A DNA stretch of 64,000 bases from Elgaria multicarinata webbii. Its lineage: Eukaryota > Chordata > Lepidosauria > Squamata > Anguidae. How positions within the stretch are numbered: the first letter of the stretch is position 1; the number at the start of each line of letters is the position of its first letter. Location of the stretch: positions 25,139,501 to 25,203,500 of the forward strand of contig NC_086172.1 in NCBI RefSeq assembly GCF_023053635.1. The letters run 5' to 3'. Shown piece after piece: positions 52,601 through 63,844 of the stretch. Made by a program: the position numbers and the translations under genes. The notes below the pieces were generated by a model. The model did not search any database. It saw only the letters and a program-made list of their open reading frames with translations, and had not been told where the DNA came from.

Positions 52601-55600
52601 GTGGGTGAAATATTGGCTTGAATCCTTATTTCTGTGAGAAGACTTCCACTCATGGGACACGTTTTTCCCATCTCCCCCTTCCCATTGGAGCCCATGCCCC
52701 CTCCAAAAGCCAACTGCTGGGGGTGGGAGGAGGAGCCTGCTGTGCCACGAAATGTGGCACCTAAGTTTGCAATGGGAAGAACTGGCCGATTTGATTTGCC
52801 TCTGGCCCCGCCCACCGCTGGAATGCGTCTCCCCAGCGCCTCTCTGAAATTGTCTCTGGCCCTCAGGCTGAAAGAGATTCAACACCCTTGATTTAAACAA
52901 TTAACAAATCAACATTTACAAGGCATGTGAACTGTAAGAAAAAGAAACCTGGCCCCTCCCACACAAAAAGTATAGCTTTTGTAAAGGAGTGACAACGGGT
53001 CTACCTTGAAACTGCCATTAAACTGGGCATGTTTGAGTAAATGCTATGTGGGATCAAGAACTACGATGATGAACTCAGAAAATAAACAAAGACTTGTAGT
53101 CGTTTTCATCTTGCTCCTACCCTCAGTAGGTGGTGATGCAAATGTAACCGCCACTGTTTCAGTAAGAACATTCCCACTGTCTGTGGTCCACTGCAGCTGA
53201 AAAAGGAAAAACAGTAATGTCTAGATTTCAGCACTCTTATCGCACTCTCACACAGTGAAATCATAAACATTGGGGCTGTCAGTCCACAAACACTGAAATG
53301 TAAAAAACTTTTCCATGTTTACACTTTCATCTCCCACAGATTTGTTTTTAATTTCTTTAACCTTCCTATAGTTGTAAAAAGCACTGTGTTGAGCTGATAT
53401 TGGACTCCAATCTAGCAATGGCTTTAAAAAAAAAATCCAATGAGATGCATTTGACAATGACTCCAATTTAACGTAAAACAAAACAAAACTGAAGAATATT
53501 AAGTAATATTGTTATAATGTAATTGTACAGCGATGGCATCTGGGTCTATAATGACCCCTCAGTATTAATTCCTATGCAGTCTCAGATCCTTGATTTCTTA
53601 CTCTTGCCCTTCAACTCAAAAGCTAGTGTATGTGTAAATAACAGAACTATATTGAATGATGAATACTCTTAACTGCTACATCAGTTTAAGAATTTTATTG
53701 CACTCCAACTACAAGGCTGCTCTAGCCCATTGTTACCGACCCACATCATGGCCTAGTCCCTTCCCATTTGTAGATCTAGAAATATGGTCCTGTCTGATTC
53801 ATTTTAGAATTTTTACAAAACTATTCTAGTGAACTGGCCATTTCGAAAGAAAATGGTGATCTCATTACTGGAACTATTGCTAGACTTTTCAGCAAGTAAT
53901 TGATTTTAAACTTATGAGCTGTGCTTATTTAATTTTGCCGGTTTCTGGGGAAATCAGTTTTAGCCAATGTAGCAAAATGCTGATAGTGACTTTTATTATT
54001 AATGAGGCTTAACGTAACACACGAGCTACTCCACTGTGGCCTAGTTCAGACAACACGCTAAACCATGCTGCTTAACCACAAAATGGGTATGGAATGCATT
54101 CACTTAACCATTTTGTGGTTAAGCAGCATAGTTTAGCATGTTGTCTGAACAAGGCCACTGTAAACTATTTATTTAACTTGTGTTAGAAATATTCTTTGGT
54201 ACCAACTATACGAGAGTAAGTATTTCTTTGATTACAAATGTATGGTTAAGGGAAAGGGACTGTGTGCTCCTTTTTCACCCACAAATTCCCAGCAACCTCA
54301 ACCATGATTTGTCTTCGCATAATAACATTACGTTAGCTGTGATTAATCCTAACCCAGATGTGCTCTGAATGGCCAGTATTTATTTATTTATTTATTTAAT
54401 TTATTTATTACATTTCTATACCGCCCAATAGCCAGAGCTCTCTGGGCAGTTCACAAAAATTAAAAACAACTGTGTCATTCCACTAGCACAAACGATGTTA
54501 CACTAGCAGAAACTAAGTGCTGAACTATTTGCAAGAGGAGAATCCATCTAAAGTTATGTTTGAACAAGAGGTTTTGCAAGCAACCAGTTGCACAAACATA
54601 ATACGGAATAGAAAGGTTTGGCAGAGCTTCACTAGCGCTATTCGAGTATGTGGAATGACATCATTGGATACTGCCCAATAACTACATCATCTCGATCTCA
54701 AGCCCAGACCCATGGTTAAGTGAAGTACTAAATCCATGTTGACCCCCCCAGGGTTACAAAGTCAGATTCACATAATCTTGTGAATAGTATTGCTTTGAAT
54801 AGAATTTCAGTTTCTATCCACTTTTTTTTACCCAGTTAATGCTACACTATGGTTACCCACTTTGGGATTCAGTGACAAAATCAATCTAAAAATCTTTATA
54901 CTTCTATTGGGGGGAAATCTTAAGCCTTTTGGCACTGATCAATATAAGTACAGTCATCATGATATGAAAAGTAAAGCCATCAAGAAAAAACAGCATGCTT
55001 AAATACACAAGGGCAAAAATATTGTTCCAGAGCTCCTTTCTGTCTTGTGTCAAACTAACTATTAGCACCTCACTAACAGGGTGATATAAAGTCTAAAAAC
55101 TTTTTTTTTGCAATCAATTTACACTCAGGTAAACATGGGTCCTAAGGCATTTGACATAACTCAATGTTCTGAGTGAGTCAGGAACAAGTAATGAAGACTG
55201 ACAAAATGACTACAGAACTGAGGTTCAATAGGAAAGAGAAGACTCCAAGATTACCATTGCGGGGATAGTTTCCGAGTTATATACTATCTTCCCATTTCTT
55301 TGGGTCTTCTGAACTTCATGAATGTGGTTCTTGATATCATTTACAGTAGGAAAAAATGACAAGTTGTGCTTCTCTGGCACTTCATCAGGTTTGAACAATT
55401 CTCGTTCCACAAACTTTCTGTTGAGTATTACAATGCAGGAAAGAGAGGATTACACACATTTGTGATACAAAATGTAACCTTACCTGTCCCCTCTTCCCAA
55501 TAACATTCAAACAAGGCTTAGGTCCAAACTTTCCTTCTGTGAATGGAACAGCATCCACAGTGGTCAGGGAACCCTTGAGAATAGTGCAGGGAACTAAAGA

Positions 55601-58600
55601 TAGAGCAGGGAGTTGGTAGAAAGCACTGCCCCATTACATGAACGGCGGAGCAACTTGGAATCCAACGCAAGTGATGTTACTCTACTAAGAAACATTTAGC
55701 AGGTTAACCTATTTGTTGCATTCTGAAAAATTTGCAGGGCTATTTCAGTAAAATATGAATTCCAAATCTTTGCAAAAGAAAAAAGGCAATTTGGTACAGA
55801 TTATCTAAATCACTAGGATGCAAAGCAAAAATCTCTTATGCAGTATCTACACAGTATAAGATAACTGCGTGGTTTGACTCCTTGAAAATCTCAGCTATGG
55901 ATGATTAAAAATAAAAGTAGCATGTTTTCTAAACTGAAGAGCTTAGGGGGCTGCGGACAAGAGATTTTCCATAGGTCTCTGGTGTGCTCTTCTCAATTGT
56001 TTCTAAAAAGCACTTAACTGAACATCCCAACACAAAAAGATCTAAGGTGCTTCCAGTCAGATGGCTCCCAGGGTTACCAATCAAAACACATTGTGCAGCT
56101 ACTCCATCTTTTCCTCCTTAACTGATTTTTTGTAGAAAGAAAAAGAAGACGCAGTGGGAAAACACGGAAGAGTTACAAGTTGAAGATGTCATCATCTGAA
56201 CCACTTAAAATTCCATGAATGAGGCAGGGCATTTACACAGTAAAAGCCTTGCCTGAAAGCACCCCAAGTGGTCAAGAAGGGGTAAAGATGGCTTTATCAT
56301 AACGCAGGAGGGATGAAATGCATTGCAGAGGTTACAAAGCCTTACCGTAACTGTTTCCTCACTGCATAGACTTGTTCTATTCCTTGAGACACCAGTTCTC
56401 GGATCTTATCTGCTACTTGTGGGTGAAGTCGTGAAGGTAACGTGCAGTTCTCATCTCTAACTGCATCATCCTCTTCCTCAGGAGATGGGATGGAGAAAGG
56501 TGAAGGTGGAAGGCAGATCTCCTCCAATTCATGATATTGGTGAGCCTGCTGGGTAGGTAACTGCACATACCACCTGGTAAGACAGATACAATGTCCAAGC
56601 TAGACTGCAAAATAAGCCATTTAATTCCACACACACGCCCCTTAGAAACAAAAAGCAAGTCAAGTGAGTATTTCATGTTTAGTTAACAGGCAAGGCAACA
56701 CTTCTACACATACTGACTTGGATCCTAACTAGGCTTCCAAGAATATATGTGCTCCTTCTGTTCAAAGATGGGACCCAGTAGAGGATTTTCACCTATTTTC
56801 CCGTTCCTGAAGCCCTGCTAGCAACTGTTCCAGAGGATCCCCCAATGCCCCCCCACCCCGAGCAGATTTGCAGGAGGCACAAGGGGACACAGGGGGAGTA
56901 AGTGGAAGTTGTCTCACCCACCATTCAAATACAAAAGCGATTTCAAGATCCCAGCCAATACGACTGTTACAAAAATTCTGGAAACTATTTTTTTTACTCC
57001 GTAGCAGTAGTACCATCTTGAAGTACATTGATCATTTAAATTTCGGATAAACGTCTAGACATGCATGTCATTCTTATCTCCTCCCCCGAAATCTCTGGTT
57101 GACCCTTAACCTTCCTATTTTTTTAGCTTCGAAACTTGCGCGCCCTCCACACTGACTAACTAGAATGAACGCCAGTGATCTACAAGGGATAATCCTAGTC
57201 ATATCCAAATAATCAAATTCAAAACACATGTAATCTCCCAGCAAACAATATTCAAGCGGAACTTGCAACGAAATGCTGCAGTGTGGAGTCTTCGGACCAG
57301 GGTTCCAGACAGACAGACATACCCTCTTCCAGGATACTCCATTCCATGGCCACTGAGCATGCTCAGACCTTGTTTGGGTTTGTTTTGTTAGGGGTTTTCC
57401 CCTAAAGATTTGTTGCACTTCCGCAAACCCTGCAGTACACCGGAGAATGACAATTCCTCCCTCTTGATTCTCAATGGCCCTGTTTTGGCTACGTAGCCAT
57501 CAGCATTCAAGTTAACTATTGGAGTGATAAAACTAAATGGTTTCCAAGTCATCTCTAAGGAGATGCTTCATGAAAATACATTCACAGAACTAATACACTG
57601 AAAAGGGAGATCAGTGTCTTTTAACACTATGTTTCACTATATGAATTGGCGCAATAAAGCGAGATCTGGGCTGGATACCACAAGAATCAAGGCCAAAAAA
57701 TATTAAAACATGAATGCAGTCTATGTATGGGCATTTATTATTACAGCCATTGATCAAGCTGAAGGAAAGGTATTACCTGAGAACTCCTCCAGCATCAATC
57801 AGGTTTTTCTTCAGCATGTTGAAAGCTTTTTCCTGCTCCGTGCGTATGATTTTCTTATCAATTTTGGGGTCTGTGGGGACTCTATATTCAGGAAACTTCT
57901 GAACCTTCTTAATGTAGATCCTTCCACAGCAAAAAAAGTTATGGGGGGTGGGGGGAGAATTACAACACTTAAAAACAACAACACCTGAGTTTATTTTGTT
58001 AAGAACTTATTTTACAATGAAACACTCCAAAATATTGGAAACGTGAAAACAGGAATTTTACAAGTCCTTCTTAAATAGAAATGTGCAGAAAGACCAATTT
58101 TTAAAGCAATGAAATGGTTACGCCTATGCACAAATTAAAATTAAAAACCAAGAACACAATTTGATCACTCAAGTTAAAATAGTCTTTCAAATTAAGCTGC
58201 AATCTGGTTTTGCCATTGTGGATGATGGAAGCCCTAACTATCATGCAGATATAGCCCAAGTTTCTAGTTCAATTCAGATATAAACTATGTCATTACAACT
58301 GTGTATTAAATAGCTATATTTAATAATTAACAAATTAAGCCTCATAATTAGGAAAAGGGGTTATCAAAGGTTGTGGTATTATTATCCATACATGTCTGAA
58401 TTGTTTATGAAATCTTAGGAGGTTTCTTATGCTGTATCATTTGGATTTAGAACTCAATCAAGATATCTTGCAAGCTTACAAAGCCCACTCTGAGCCTTTG
58501 GGAACAGACTACATAAAAACCAAAATAGTTTTTTAAAAATTATTCTGTATATAGGGCATCCTATTTTAGGTCAGAGAACTAGACTGCATGATTCACTGTT

Positions 58601-61600
58601 CTCTTCCAAGCCTGTAATTCTATAAGTAGCTTATATAGCACAATGGTTAAAAGCATGAGTTGTAAGATGGATGTCCCCTAATTCAAATCTCAGCTCAGCC
58701 ATGAACTTTCAAGGGTAGTTTTAGGAAAGCCGTGACTTTTTCTTTAATGTGGGAGAAAATACTAGTGTACCCTTGATGGGTTGCTGTAAGGATTACTCAG
58801 AAGAACTGGGAATGCTATGTCTGAAACATATGTAGTAAGCTGTGGTTTGCTGTAGAGAGCGAGTGCACTAGGCTGAAGTAATCCTTCCTTTCCACGTGCA
58901 TCTGGTTTCAGAGGAAAATTGCAAATTTGCTAAATCATAGTTTCTCATGACTTCTAAACTGGGAAAGAAACTGGATTAAACAAGATCAAACCATGGTTTT
59001 AAGGTCTAGTTTGTAGGGAGCACTTAAACTACAGCTTCTCAATAGGGACGTCACAGGAAACTGTGATCTAACAAAACCGTAACGCTAAACCTCACCGTAA
59101 TAGATATGAAGCACACTAATCATTTAGCTTTTACATAGTTCTTTCTTAAGTATGAGAAGGTTTCAGAGACAGAGGCCATAAAGCTGCTGTGACTCTCACA
59201 CACAAACACCATGAATACCCTAGCTCCAATTAGAATAATATGCTGTAATATATTTAGACCATGTTTGCATATAATGGTGAATCATGGGTTAATTAACTCA
59301 TGATTTGCTGGGCATGATGGGAGCACTGCTTTGAGCACGCTCCTCAGTTCCGGTATCTGTAAACAACCTATGAACACCCTGTTCGTAGGTTGTAAGCATG
59401 ACATTCAAATCCAGACACTTGGGTTGTTTAGGCATTAACAACCCAGGGTTAACTTACAAATTTGTTCTTGGATGAGCTCTGGGTTGTTTAACCTCTAAGC
59501 AAACCCAGAGTGTCCAGGTTTGGACATCACACTCACAACCTATGAATAGGTATTCATAGGTATTTTACGGAAGGCGGAACGGAACTGAAGAGCTTGCCAG
59601 AGGCAGCATGCTTGCTCCCAGCAAAACTTATATATATATATATATAAAATTCAAAGTGGGGAGTTAGTTGGTCATCCTTTCCTGACTGCCTTCCCATGAA
59701 ACATATTTCATTGAAAAGGCCAACATGCAGATTCCACGAATAACAATGGTTTTCACTATAATTCTAAATTGGGAGTTTATTTATGTCCATAAGGGTGTTT
59801 TTTTAAAAAAAAGAATTAGACTATAATCTATACCAATGTACAATACACTTTTATTTTTAATATTAAAAATGTTGAGTATAATTAAACAAACGTAATTGCA
59901 AATTGGAGCAAAATGAAGTATGAACCCAAAAGTCTGTGTGCATTTTTATAAACCCAGGCACCGGCCAAAATACAATGATATATGCCAGTAATATACGGCC
60001 TGTAGACAAATCATGAAGGAATTAAGAGACTCATACAATTAAAAATAACCCAAAGTTATTGCTCAGAGAAGAAGTCTCTAGCTGTTAAATTTAACCAAAT
60101 AATATTTAAAAGTCTCTGTACACCTTTAGTTAAGTTAAACCTTCCAATAGATTTGATTTTTCTCTCTTAAAATTATCATTTTATGTTAGTAGGCCAAAAA
60201 TAATAATCCCAGAACTCCTTGATTGATTTTTTATCATTGGAAAATATCTCTTTCAGTACAGTGATCTTTTATAACTCAATAGTATTTCTCTATACAAAAT
60301 GGGTTTTAAGCGCCTGCAAGGAACTACTGATCAATGCAAGTGATAATGGATTGGAAATTGCAAAACTGCTGTAAAATTTCAACCACATCCTCTTCGTGGA
60401 GTTTATCCCCTTCTTGCCTCCACCTATTTGCATAGGATCAGCAATAAGGTTTCCTCACAAATTATTTGTACACTTTGAATCAAACAAACCAGCATTTCTT
60501 GTATTTATTGAAGTGCAGTAACTAGTTAATTCAAATCGAAGCCTGTTCCCTTTGCAGCTCGCTATAACTTACCTTGCAGGACAAGTGGCTTTGTACAGTT
60601 GGCAGGAAATGCTCTCCTGCTCACCAGTTTTTCTAGGCTGAAAACCCTTCCTTCGGGGCCCATATTGGCACTCCATCACTATGGCTCTACTTCCTGTTTG
60701 GAAAGGGAGGAGAAATGCGACAGGTCCGATGTAACAGAACTGTTTTCCTTCACAGAAACCAGTGATTTTGAGCTCATTTTTTTTCATATCACTGATACTG
60801 ATTTCATATGAAATAACTGATTATTTCTCCCACTGATTATTATTTCTCCTACTGATTATTTTTAGACTACAAAAGGGAATTCCTGTTTTCAAAGTTTGTT
60901 CCAGACAAAACTTTACATCTTCTCTACATACATTCTGCAAGAGAATCGAGTTTGAGTTTTTAGGGGGTACTCCCTACACAACATAATGTTCTAACTCCAC
61001 CGTTGTGTGAGTGTGGGCTACTGTGGAGTTGAGTAAAATCCATCACAATGTTTGATTGACAGTTCCTCCACCCTCTCTCCTCCCCCAGTCCTCCCGATGG
61101 TATCCTATCAGCCATTGCTGGGTGGAAAATAAATCCCGGCACCTTGTTTCGCCACTCTTGCCATGGAACTCTACGGCCAGTGGGAAAAGTCAACTCAATG
61201 CAACAGAAAACTCCATAGAGCCTGCCACACAACACACAACACAATGGGTGTACAGGAACTCTCCTTTGCAGTGTGTGGATATTCAATCAATCATCAGTTT
61301 ATTGTGCTAGCCGAAGGCCATGACAAATGCATCCATAGAAAAGCATACAACTATAAAAGTACACAACAGTTTAAAATAACCAAGAGAACCATACAGACAA
61401 GCTTAAATTTACTGTGACTAAAGCTCTCATTTCGCTCAGCACTTTGAGTCTCCGTGGCAGTTTATAGCAATTTTATCTAGTTCTCTCTTCCTAACCTTTT
61501 TCGCTGCCAGTGCAAACAGGGCCACTTTATGAGTGACATAACTGTTGGTATCGCTAAGGAGGAAGAGAACTGTTTCTGCTTGGGCATTCATGCCTCCATA

Positions 61601-62746
61601 TGTCAGCAGCGGTTTCAGGAGTCTCTCTCTTGGGTCCCTATACAGAGGGCAAGTTAACATATAGTGTGTTATGTCTTCCACTTGTTGTTGACCATAGATA
61701 CATAATCTCGATTCAAATGGTACCTTGTGGTAGCATCCATCCAGCACTGCAGTTGGCATCACTTGAAACCTCAATTCAATGAAAGCATTTCTCAGGGGCA
61801 GTGGCCTCAATTTGGAGAGATAACATGCTCTATAGTGTTCTGTTTTTTAGAAGAGGGAACCACCGAGAGAATTTAGAATTTTAAATAAGTTGTAGGTCCC
61901 TCCTGGAATCTACACCAAAACACCAATCCCTTAGTTGCTTCTTATCCATGCTTAGAGCAAACTTCAATTCAGGGAGATGATAACTATACAGGAGCTTTTG
62001 GAATATTGCCGTCCAATGACAATTGTTATCCATTTCTAGAAAAGACTTAGTAGGAAGACGCTCATTTTGCAAGATGGCGATTCGTTTAAAATATTTTAGC
62101 TGCGCACTCTCAATTCTTGCCCTAACTGAAGGACTACCAGCTTCTGTGCGCAAAAAAGCTGCAGGGGTACCAGATAGAAGCGAGAAAAGTTTTCGAAGGA
62201 AGTTGTTCTGCACAATCTCCAAGGCTTCGGTCGTGGTGTTGTCAGACCCCCAGATTTCAGACCCATAAAGCAGCTGTGTTATTACTTTGGTGTTAAAGAT
62301 TTTTAGGGCAGGTTCGATCAACTGTCCCCCTTTATTATAATAAAACTTCATTAGAGCCCCTATAGTTTTGTGTGGATATTCCGCGTGGAGTGTTCTCCAA
62401 AAATACTCCACTGTTGCGTGGAGTTTTCCTGCCAGACAACACACTTCTCAACGGAGGTGTAAAAACTCCACCATGGAGTTCTAAAACCGCCGTTAAGAAA
62501 CGTGTTGTCTGAATTGAGCCAGGGTCTTTTTAACTATTAACAAGAAAGTTAATTACCAGCATTGACAAAAGGGATCCCATCAAATGGGACATATTGGGAT
62601 TTCCACATTAGCCTTGTGGCAGGTTTAGCTGGGCTTGGAGACTGGCGTGTTCCCCACACACTGCGTGTTTGCTGTTTGTGCTGTGTTAGGATACTCTCTA
62701 ATTCTGTTTCGCTTGAACAATAGCCACGGTACGAGTCTCCAATTTT
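46638..62746 (-). CDS. CARF: CARF, calcium-responsive transcription factor, 3' part
   Basis: CARF (ALS2CR8) is a nuclear DNA-binding protein that acts at the calcium-response element of the BDNF gene in neurons. Eight minus-strand exons, all in phase, give about 466 residues that match human CARF as I know it from '[10 protein letters not shown]' to near the C-terminus. Conserved stretches include '[20 protein letters not shown]', '[17 protein letters not shown]' and '[20 protein letters not shown]' in the DNA-binding region, which has regular Cys and His. They also include '[20 protein letters not shown]', '[20 protein letters not shown]' and 'LQWTTDSGN'. The C-terminal part is Gln/Ser-rich and less conserved, as expected for an activation region. 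The N-terminal exons, before the CxxC-like segment, lie right of the window. The last exon is uncertain: the penultimate exon has a good donor, and a short candidate final exon lies 3.8 kb on. Confidence 0.93.
46676..48235. other. CARF intron, nothing recognised
   Basis: Unique-looking sequence. A purine run 'gagagaaagagagagagaca' lies at 48009-48032. Chance frames only. Confidence 0.4.
48623..49357 (+). mobile_element. L1 LINE 3' end, itself opened by L2
   Basis: 48623-48785 matches the ORF2 end and 3' UTR of the L1 at 24290-24420 ('tggaaacagtttttagaatt', 'gagattttggaaatatgaat', 'aagatcccgtggttggaggg'). The L1 tail continues at 49257-49357, ending 'aaaaaataaaaaattataaa'. Flanked by the 13-bp duplication named above. 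Confidence 0.85.
48788..49256 (+). mobile_element. L2-type LINE 3' end
   Basis: Plus frame 48801-49049 is the L2 ORF2 C-terminus: '[20 protein letters not shown]', '[20 protein letters not shown]', '[16 protein letters not shown]'. It ends 'cggtatataaatgtaaataa' with (AAAT)n. An open, well-kept copy inserted into the L1, so the youngest layer. Confidence 0.9.
49441..50501. other. CARF intron with one foldback MITE
   Basis: (CA)n at 49508-49540. 49670-49790 is a hAT-like foldback ('ggtcatcctgtggtaatcca', 'catctggagggccacaggct'). Remainder unrecognised. Confidence 0.5.
50502..50859 (-). CDS. CARF: CARF exon, C-terminal activation region
   Basis: Acceptor 'ttggtgttttag', starts GLQLQ like human. 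It continues '[20 protein letters not shown]' and '[19 protein letters not shown]', with one base over, donor GTAAGT. If not spliced it would stop 6 codons later at 50484-50482, giving an alternative end. Confidence 0.9.
50860..51990. other. CARF intron flanks, nothing else recognised
   Basis: Besides the exon at 51269-51387 this holds a G-run of 12 at 51438-51449 and no named repeat. Confidence 0.35.
51269..51387 (-). CDS. CARF: CARF exon
   Basis: Acceptor 'ttgtttttacag', donor GTAACA. Encodes '[20 protein letters not shown]' and '[15 protein letters not shown]'; human has 'HLLSSLSSFQPKIFTQLQ'. Confidence 0.92.
52000..52192 (+). mobile_element. tRNA-derived SINE
   Basis: 'gctgtggctcagtggtaaga' (A box) and 'cccaagttcaatccccagca' (B box), 'tctccagggtagggctagga', end 'ctgactcagtataaggcagc'. 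Probably from a tRNA gene head. Confidence 0.85.
52630..52892 (-). mobile_element. Degenerate DNA transposon, same family as 12145-12450
   Basis: Plus-strand 'ctctgaaattgtctctggcc' and 'ctgaaagagattcaacaccc' complement the family start. The GC-rich middle gives chance frames on both strands. Confidence 0.6.
53121..53196 (-). CDS. CARF: CARF exon
   Basis: Acceptor 'ttttcctttttcag', donor GTAGGA. Encodes '[20 protein letters not shown]' and 'SPPTE', one base over. Confidence 0.92.
53197..54037. other. CARF intron, nothing recognised
   Basis: AT-rich unique-looking sequence. Confidence 0.35.
54038..54156. mobile_element. Near-perfect foldback MITE, 119 bp
   Basis: Arms 'ttcagacaacacgctaaacc' with 'atgctgcttaaccacaaaat' and the inverse 'attttgtggttaagcagcat' with 'agtttagcatgttgtctgaa'. 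Flanked by 'actgt' at 54033-54037 and 54157-54161. Clean arms suggest a recent copy. Confidence 0.92.
54375..54465 (-). repeat. L2-type LINE tail
   Basis: (TTTA)n, 'ataccgcccaatagccagag', 'ctctctgggcagttcacaaa'. Confidence 0.88.
54466..55254. other. CARF intron, nothing recognised
   Basis: Unique-looking. Confidence 0.35.
55255..55417 (-). CDS. CARF: CARF exon
   Basis: Acceptor 'tactcaacag', donor GTAATC. Encodes '[20 protein letters not shown]' and '[20 protein letters not shown]'; nearly identical to human. Confidence 0.95.
55418..56345. other. CARF intron, nothing recognised
   Basis: No repeat or exon I can name. Confidence 0.35.
56346..56573 (-). CDS. CARF: CARF exon
   Basis: Acceptor 'tgtatctgtcttaccag', donor GTAAGG. 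Encodes '[20 protein letters not shown]', '[20 protein letters not shown]' and '[16 protein letters not shown]'. Confidence 0.95.
56574..57776. other. CARF intron, nothing recognised
   Basis: Chance minus frames at 56789-57028 and 57074-57418 have no splice support. Confidence 0.35.
57777..57920 (-). CDS. CARF: CARF exon
   Basis: Acceptor 'ttttttgctgtggaag', donor GTAATA. Encodes '[20 protein letters not shown]' and '[20 protein letters not shown]'. It was partly hidden because no Met frame covers it. Confidence 0.95.
57921..59245. other. CARF intron with an old SINE
   Basis: 58625-58810 looks like an old tRNA-headed SINE of MIR type ('gcacaatggttaaaagcatg', 'attcaaatctcagctcagcc', 'gggttgctgtaaggattact'). 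The rest is unrecognised. Confidence 0.45.
59260..59580. mobile_element. Decayed foldback MITE
   Basis: Inverted pairs 'caacctatgaacaccctgtt' and 'tcacaacctatgaatagg', 'cttgggttgtttaggcatta' and 'ctgggttgtttaacctctaa', 'aatccagacactt' and 'agtgtccaggtttgg'. A (TA)n run follows at 59630-59645. Confidence 0.6.
59650..60572. other. CARF intron, nothing recognised
   Basis: AT-rich, unique-looking. Confidence 0.35.
60573..60693 (-). CDS. CARF: CARF exon
   Basis: Acceptor 'cctttccaaacag', donor GTAAGT. Encodes '[20 protein letters not shown]' and '[14 protein letters not shown]'. Part of the CARF DNA-binding region. Confidence 0.95.
60958..62525. mobile_element. Foldback MITE interrupted by a LINE
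   Basis: Left part 60958-61284 and right part 62369-62525. Shared inverted words: 'ctaactccaccgttgtgtga', 'tgtggagttgag', and right 'aaaactccaccatggagttc', 'acgtgttgtctgaattgagc'. Same terminal style as the 'ttcagacaacac' family. Confidence 0.7.
61285..62368 (-). mobile_element. Non-LTR LINE, 3' part of ORF2
   Basis: Minus frames 62444-61881 and 61810-61436 read as the C-terminal part of one ORF2 with at least one break between them: '[20 protein letters not shown]', '[20 protein letters not shown]', '[20 protein letters not shown]'; near the end a C-x(14)-H-x(4)-C segment '[20 protein letters not shown]'. The 3' tail is 'aataaactgatgattgatt'. Flanked by a perfect 13-bp duplication 'tgtgtggatattc' (61272-61284, 62369-62381). 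Clade uncertain; Vingi- or R4-like, not CR1, L1 or L2. Confidence 0.9.
62557..62746 (-). CDS. CARF: CARF exon, first one in the window
   Basis: Acceptor 'ccttctgttcctgcag', donor GTAATT. Encodes '[20 protein letters not shown]', '[20 protein letters not shown]' and '[15 protein letters not shown]', one base over. Confidence 0.96.
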
Positions 62747-63090
62747 CTGCAGGAACAGAAGGCAAAATAATTATTCACCAACTGAAATACTTTTCAGTGC
62801 TCAGCAGGTCAGTACTGTCCCCTACTCTCTTGACGTAGCTCTTCAGAATTTGGCTTTATTATTCTGCACTACTGTAAAACATTCTTCAGTATCAGTCTAG
62901 ATAACCTGCTGCCATAAGTGACAAAAGGCCTGAATATGGGGAGTTGCATTGAACACCAGCTGACACACCTACCTACCTACCTACCCCTTAGAACAAAGCT
63001 CTTTGGTCAGGGAACTTCCTTAAAAACAAAGCCAAGGGCCATGGCTTCTCATAATCACACACAATAGGGCTCTTTTAAAAACAAAACCAG
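62747..63090. other. CARF intron
   Basis: (CTAC)n at 62970-62986; otherwise nothing recognised. The preceding CARF exon must be right of 64000. Confidence 0.4.
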
Positions 63091-63098
63091 GAGTCCCA

Positions 63099-63240
63099 GG
63101 GGGGATCTACACTACTGCTTTTAAAGCGCTTTAAAGCACTTTGAAAACGTTTTGAAACTTGTATATGCAGTGTGTCCTGGGCCCCAACAGTTCTCAAAAC
63201 TGTTATAAAGCGCTTTAAAGCAGTAGTGTAGATCCCCCCC
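63099..63240. mobile_element. Foldback MITE, 142 bp
   Basis: Arms 'ggggggatctacactactgc' with 'ttttaaagcgctttaaagc' and the inverse 'aagcgctttaaagcagtagt' with 'gtagatccccccc'. Middle 'gtgtcctgggccccaacag' echoes the element at 44803. Confidence 0.88.
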
Positions 63241-63254
63241 AGGCTCATTAGGAG

Positions 63255-63730
63255 ATTCGGAGGAGGTGTAGCTCAGTGGGTAGAGCACCTGCTTTGCATG
63301 CAGAACGTTCCAAATTGAATCCCTGGCATCTCCAGGTAGGGCTGGGAAATAATTCTGCCAAAAAACCCGCAAAGCCACTGCCAGTCAGTGTCAACATCAC
63401 TAAGTTAAATAGACCTGTGGTTTATTATTTATTTATTTATTTATTTACAATATTTATATACTGCTCCCCATTGAAAATTTCGGAGCGGTGTATCAGATAA
63501 AATAAAATGAAAACAGAATAAAACACTTTAAAATAGTCTTTAAAAGAAGCAAAATGTACAGTGAACCATGGCTGGTCATTAAGGAAGGGCTTCCTGGAAT
63601 AATGACGTTTTCAGGAGGCGCCGAAAGGAATACAAAGTTGGCACCTGCCTGACCTCTGGAGGCAGGGAATTCCATAGGAGGGGGGCTACCAGGCTTTGAC
63701 TCAGTATAAGGCTGCTTTCTATGTTCCTGT
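63255..63730 (+). mobile_element. tRNA-derived SINE split by an L2 tail
   Basis: SINE head 63258-63420 with A box 'tagctcagtgggtagagc' and B-box-like 'caaattgaatccctggc'. SINE end 63697-63730 is 'gactcagtataaggctgctt'. The gap holds the L2-type fragment. Confidence 0.85.
63421..63694 (-). mobile_element. L2-type LINE 3' fragment
   Basis: (TTTA)n tail, 'atatttatatactgctcccc', then ORF2 end whose complement encodes an 'EFPASRGQAG'-like stretch. Different subfamily from the 'cggtatagaaatgcaa' tails. Confidence 0.7.
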
Positions 63731-63844
63731 CAGAGGTCTTGTCATAACTAGTGCCTATGTTGGGGAGGAGGAAGAGAGATGGACAACAGAGATGGGCAAA
63801 AGGGGAGAGAAGTGGTGGGCAGGGGGAAGGTTTTTACTGTAAGG

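Noticed and set aside
63258-63330. tRNA gene
   Set aside because: A and B boxes are present, but the sequence is the head of a SINE with its family body and shows no full cloverleaf.
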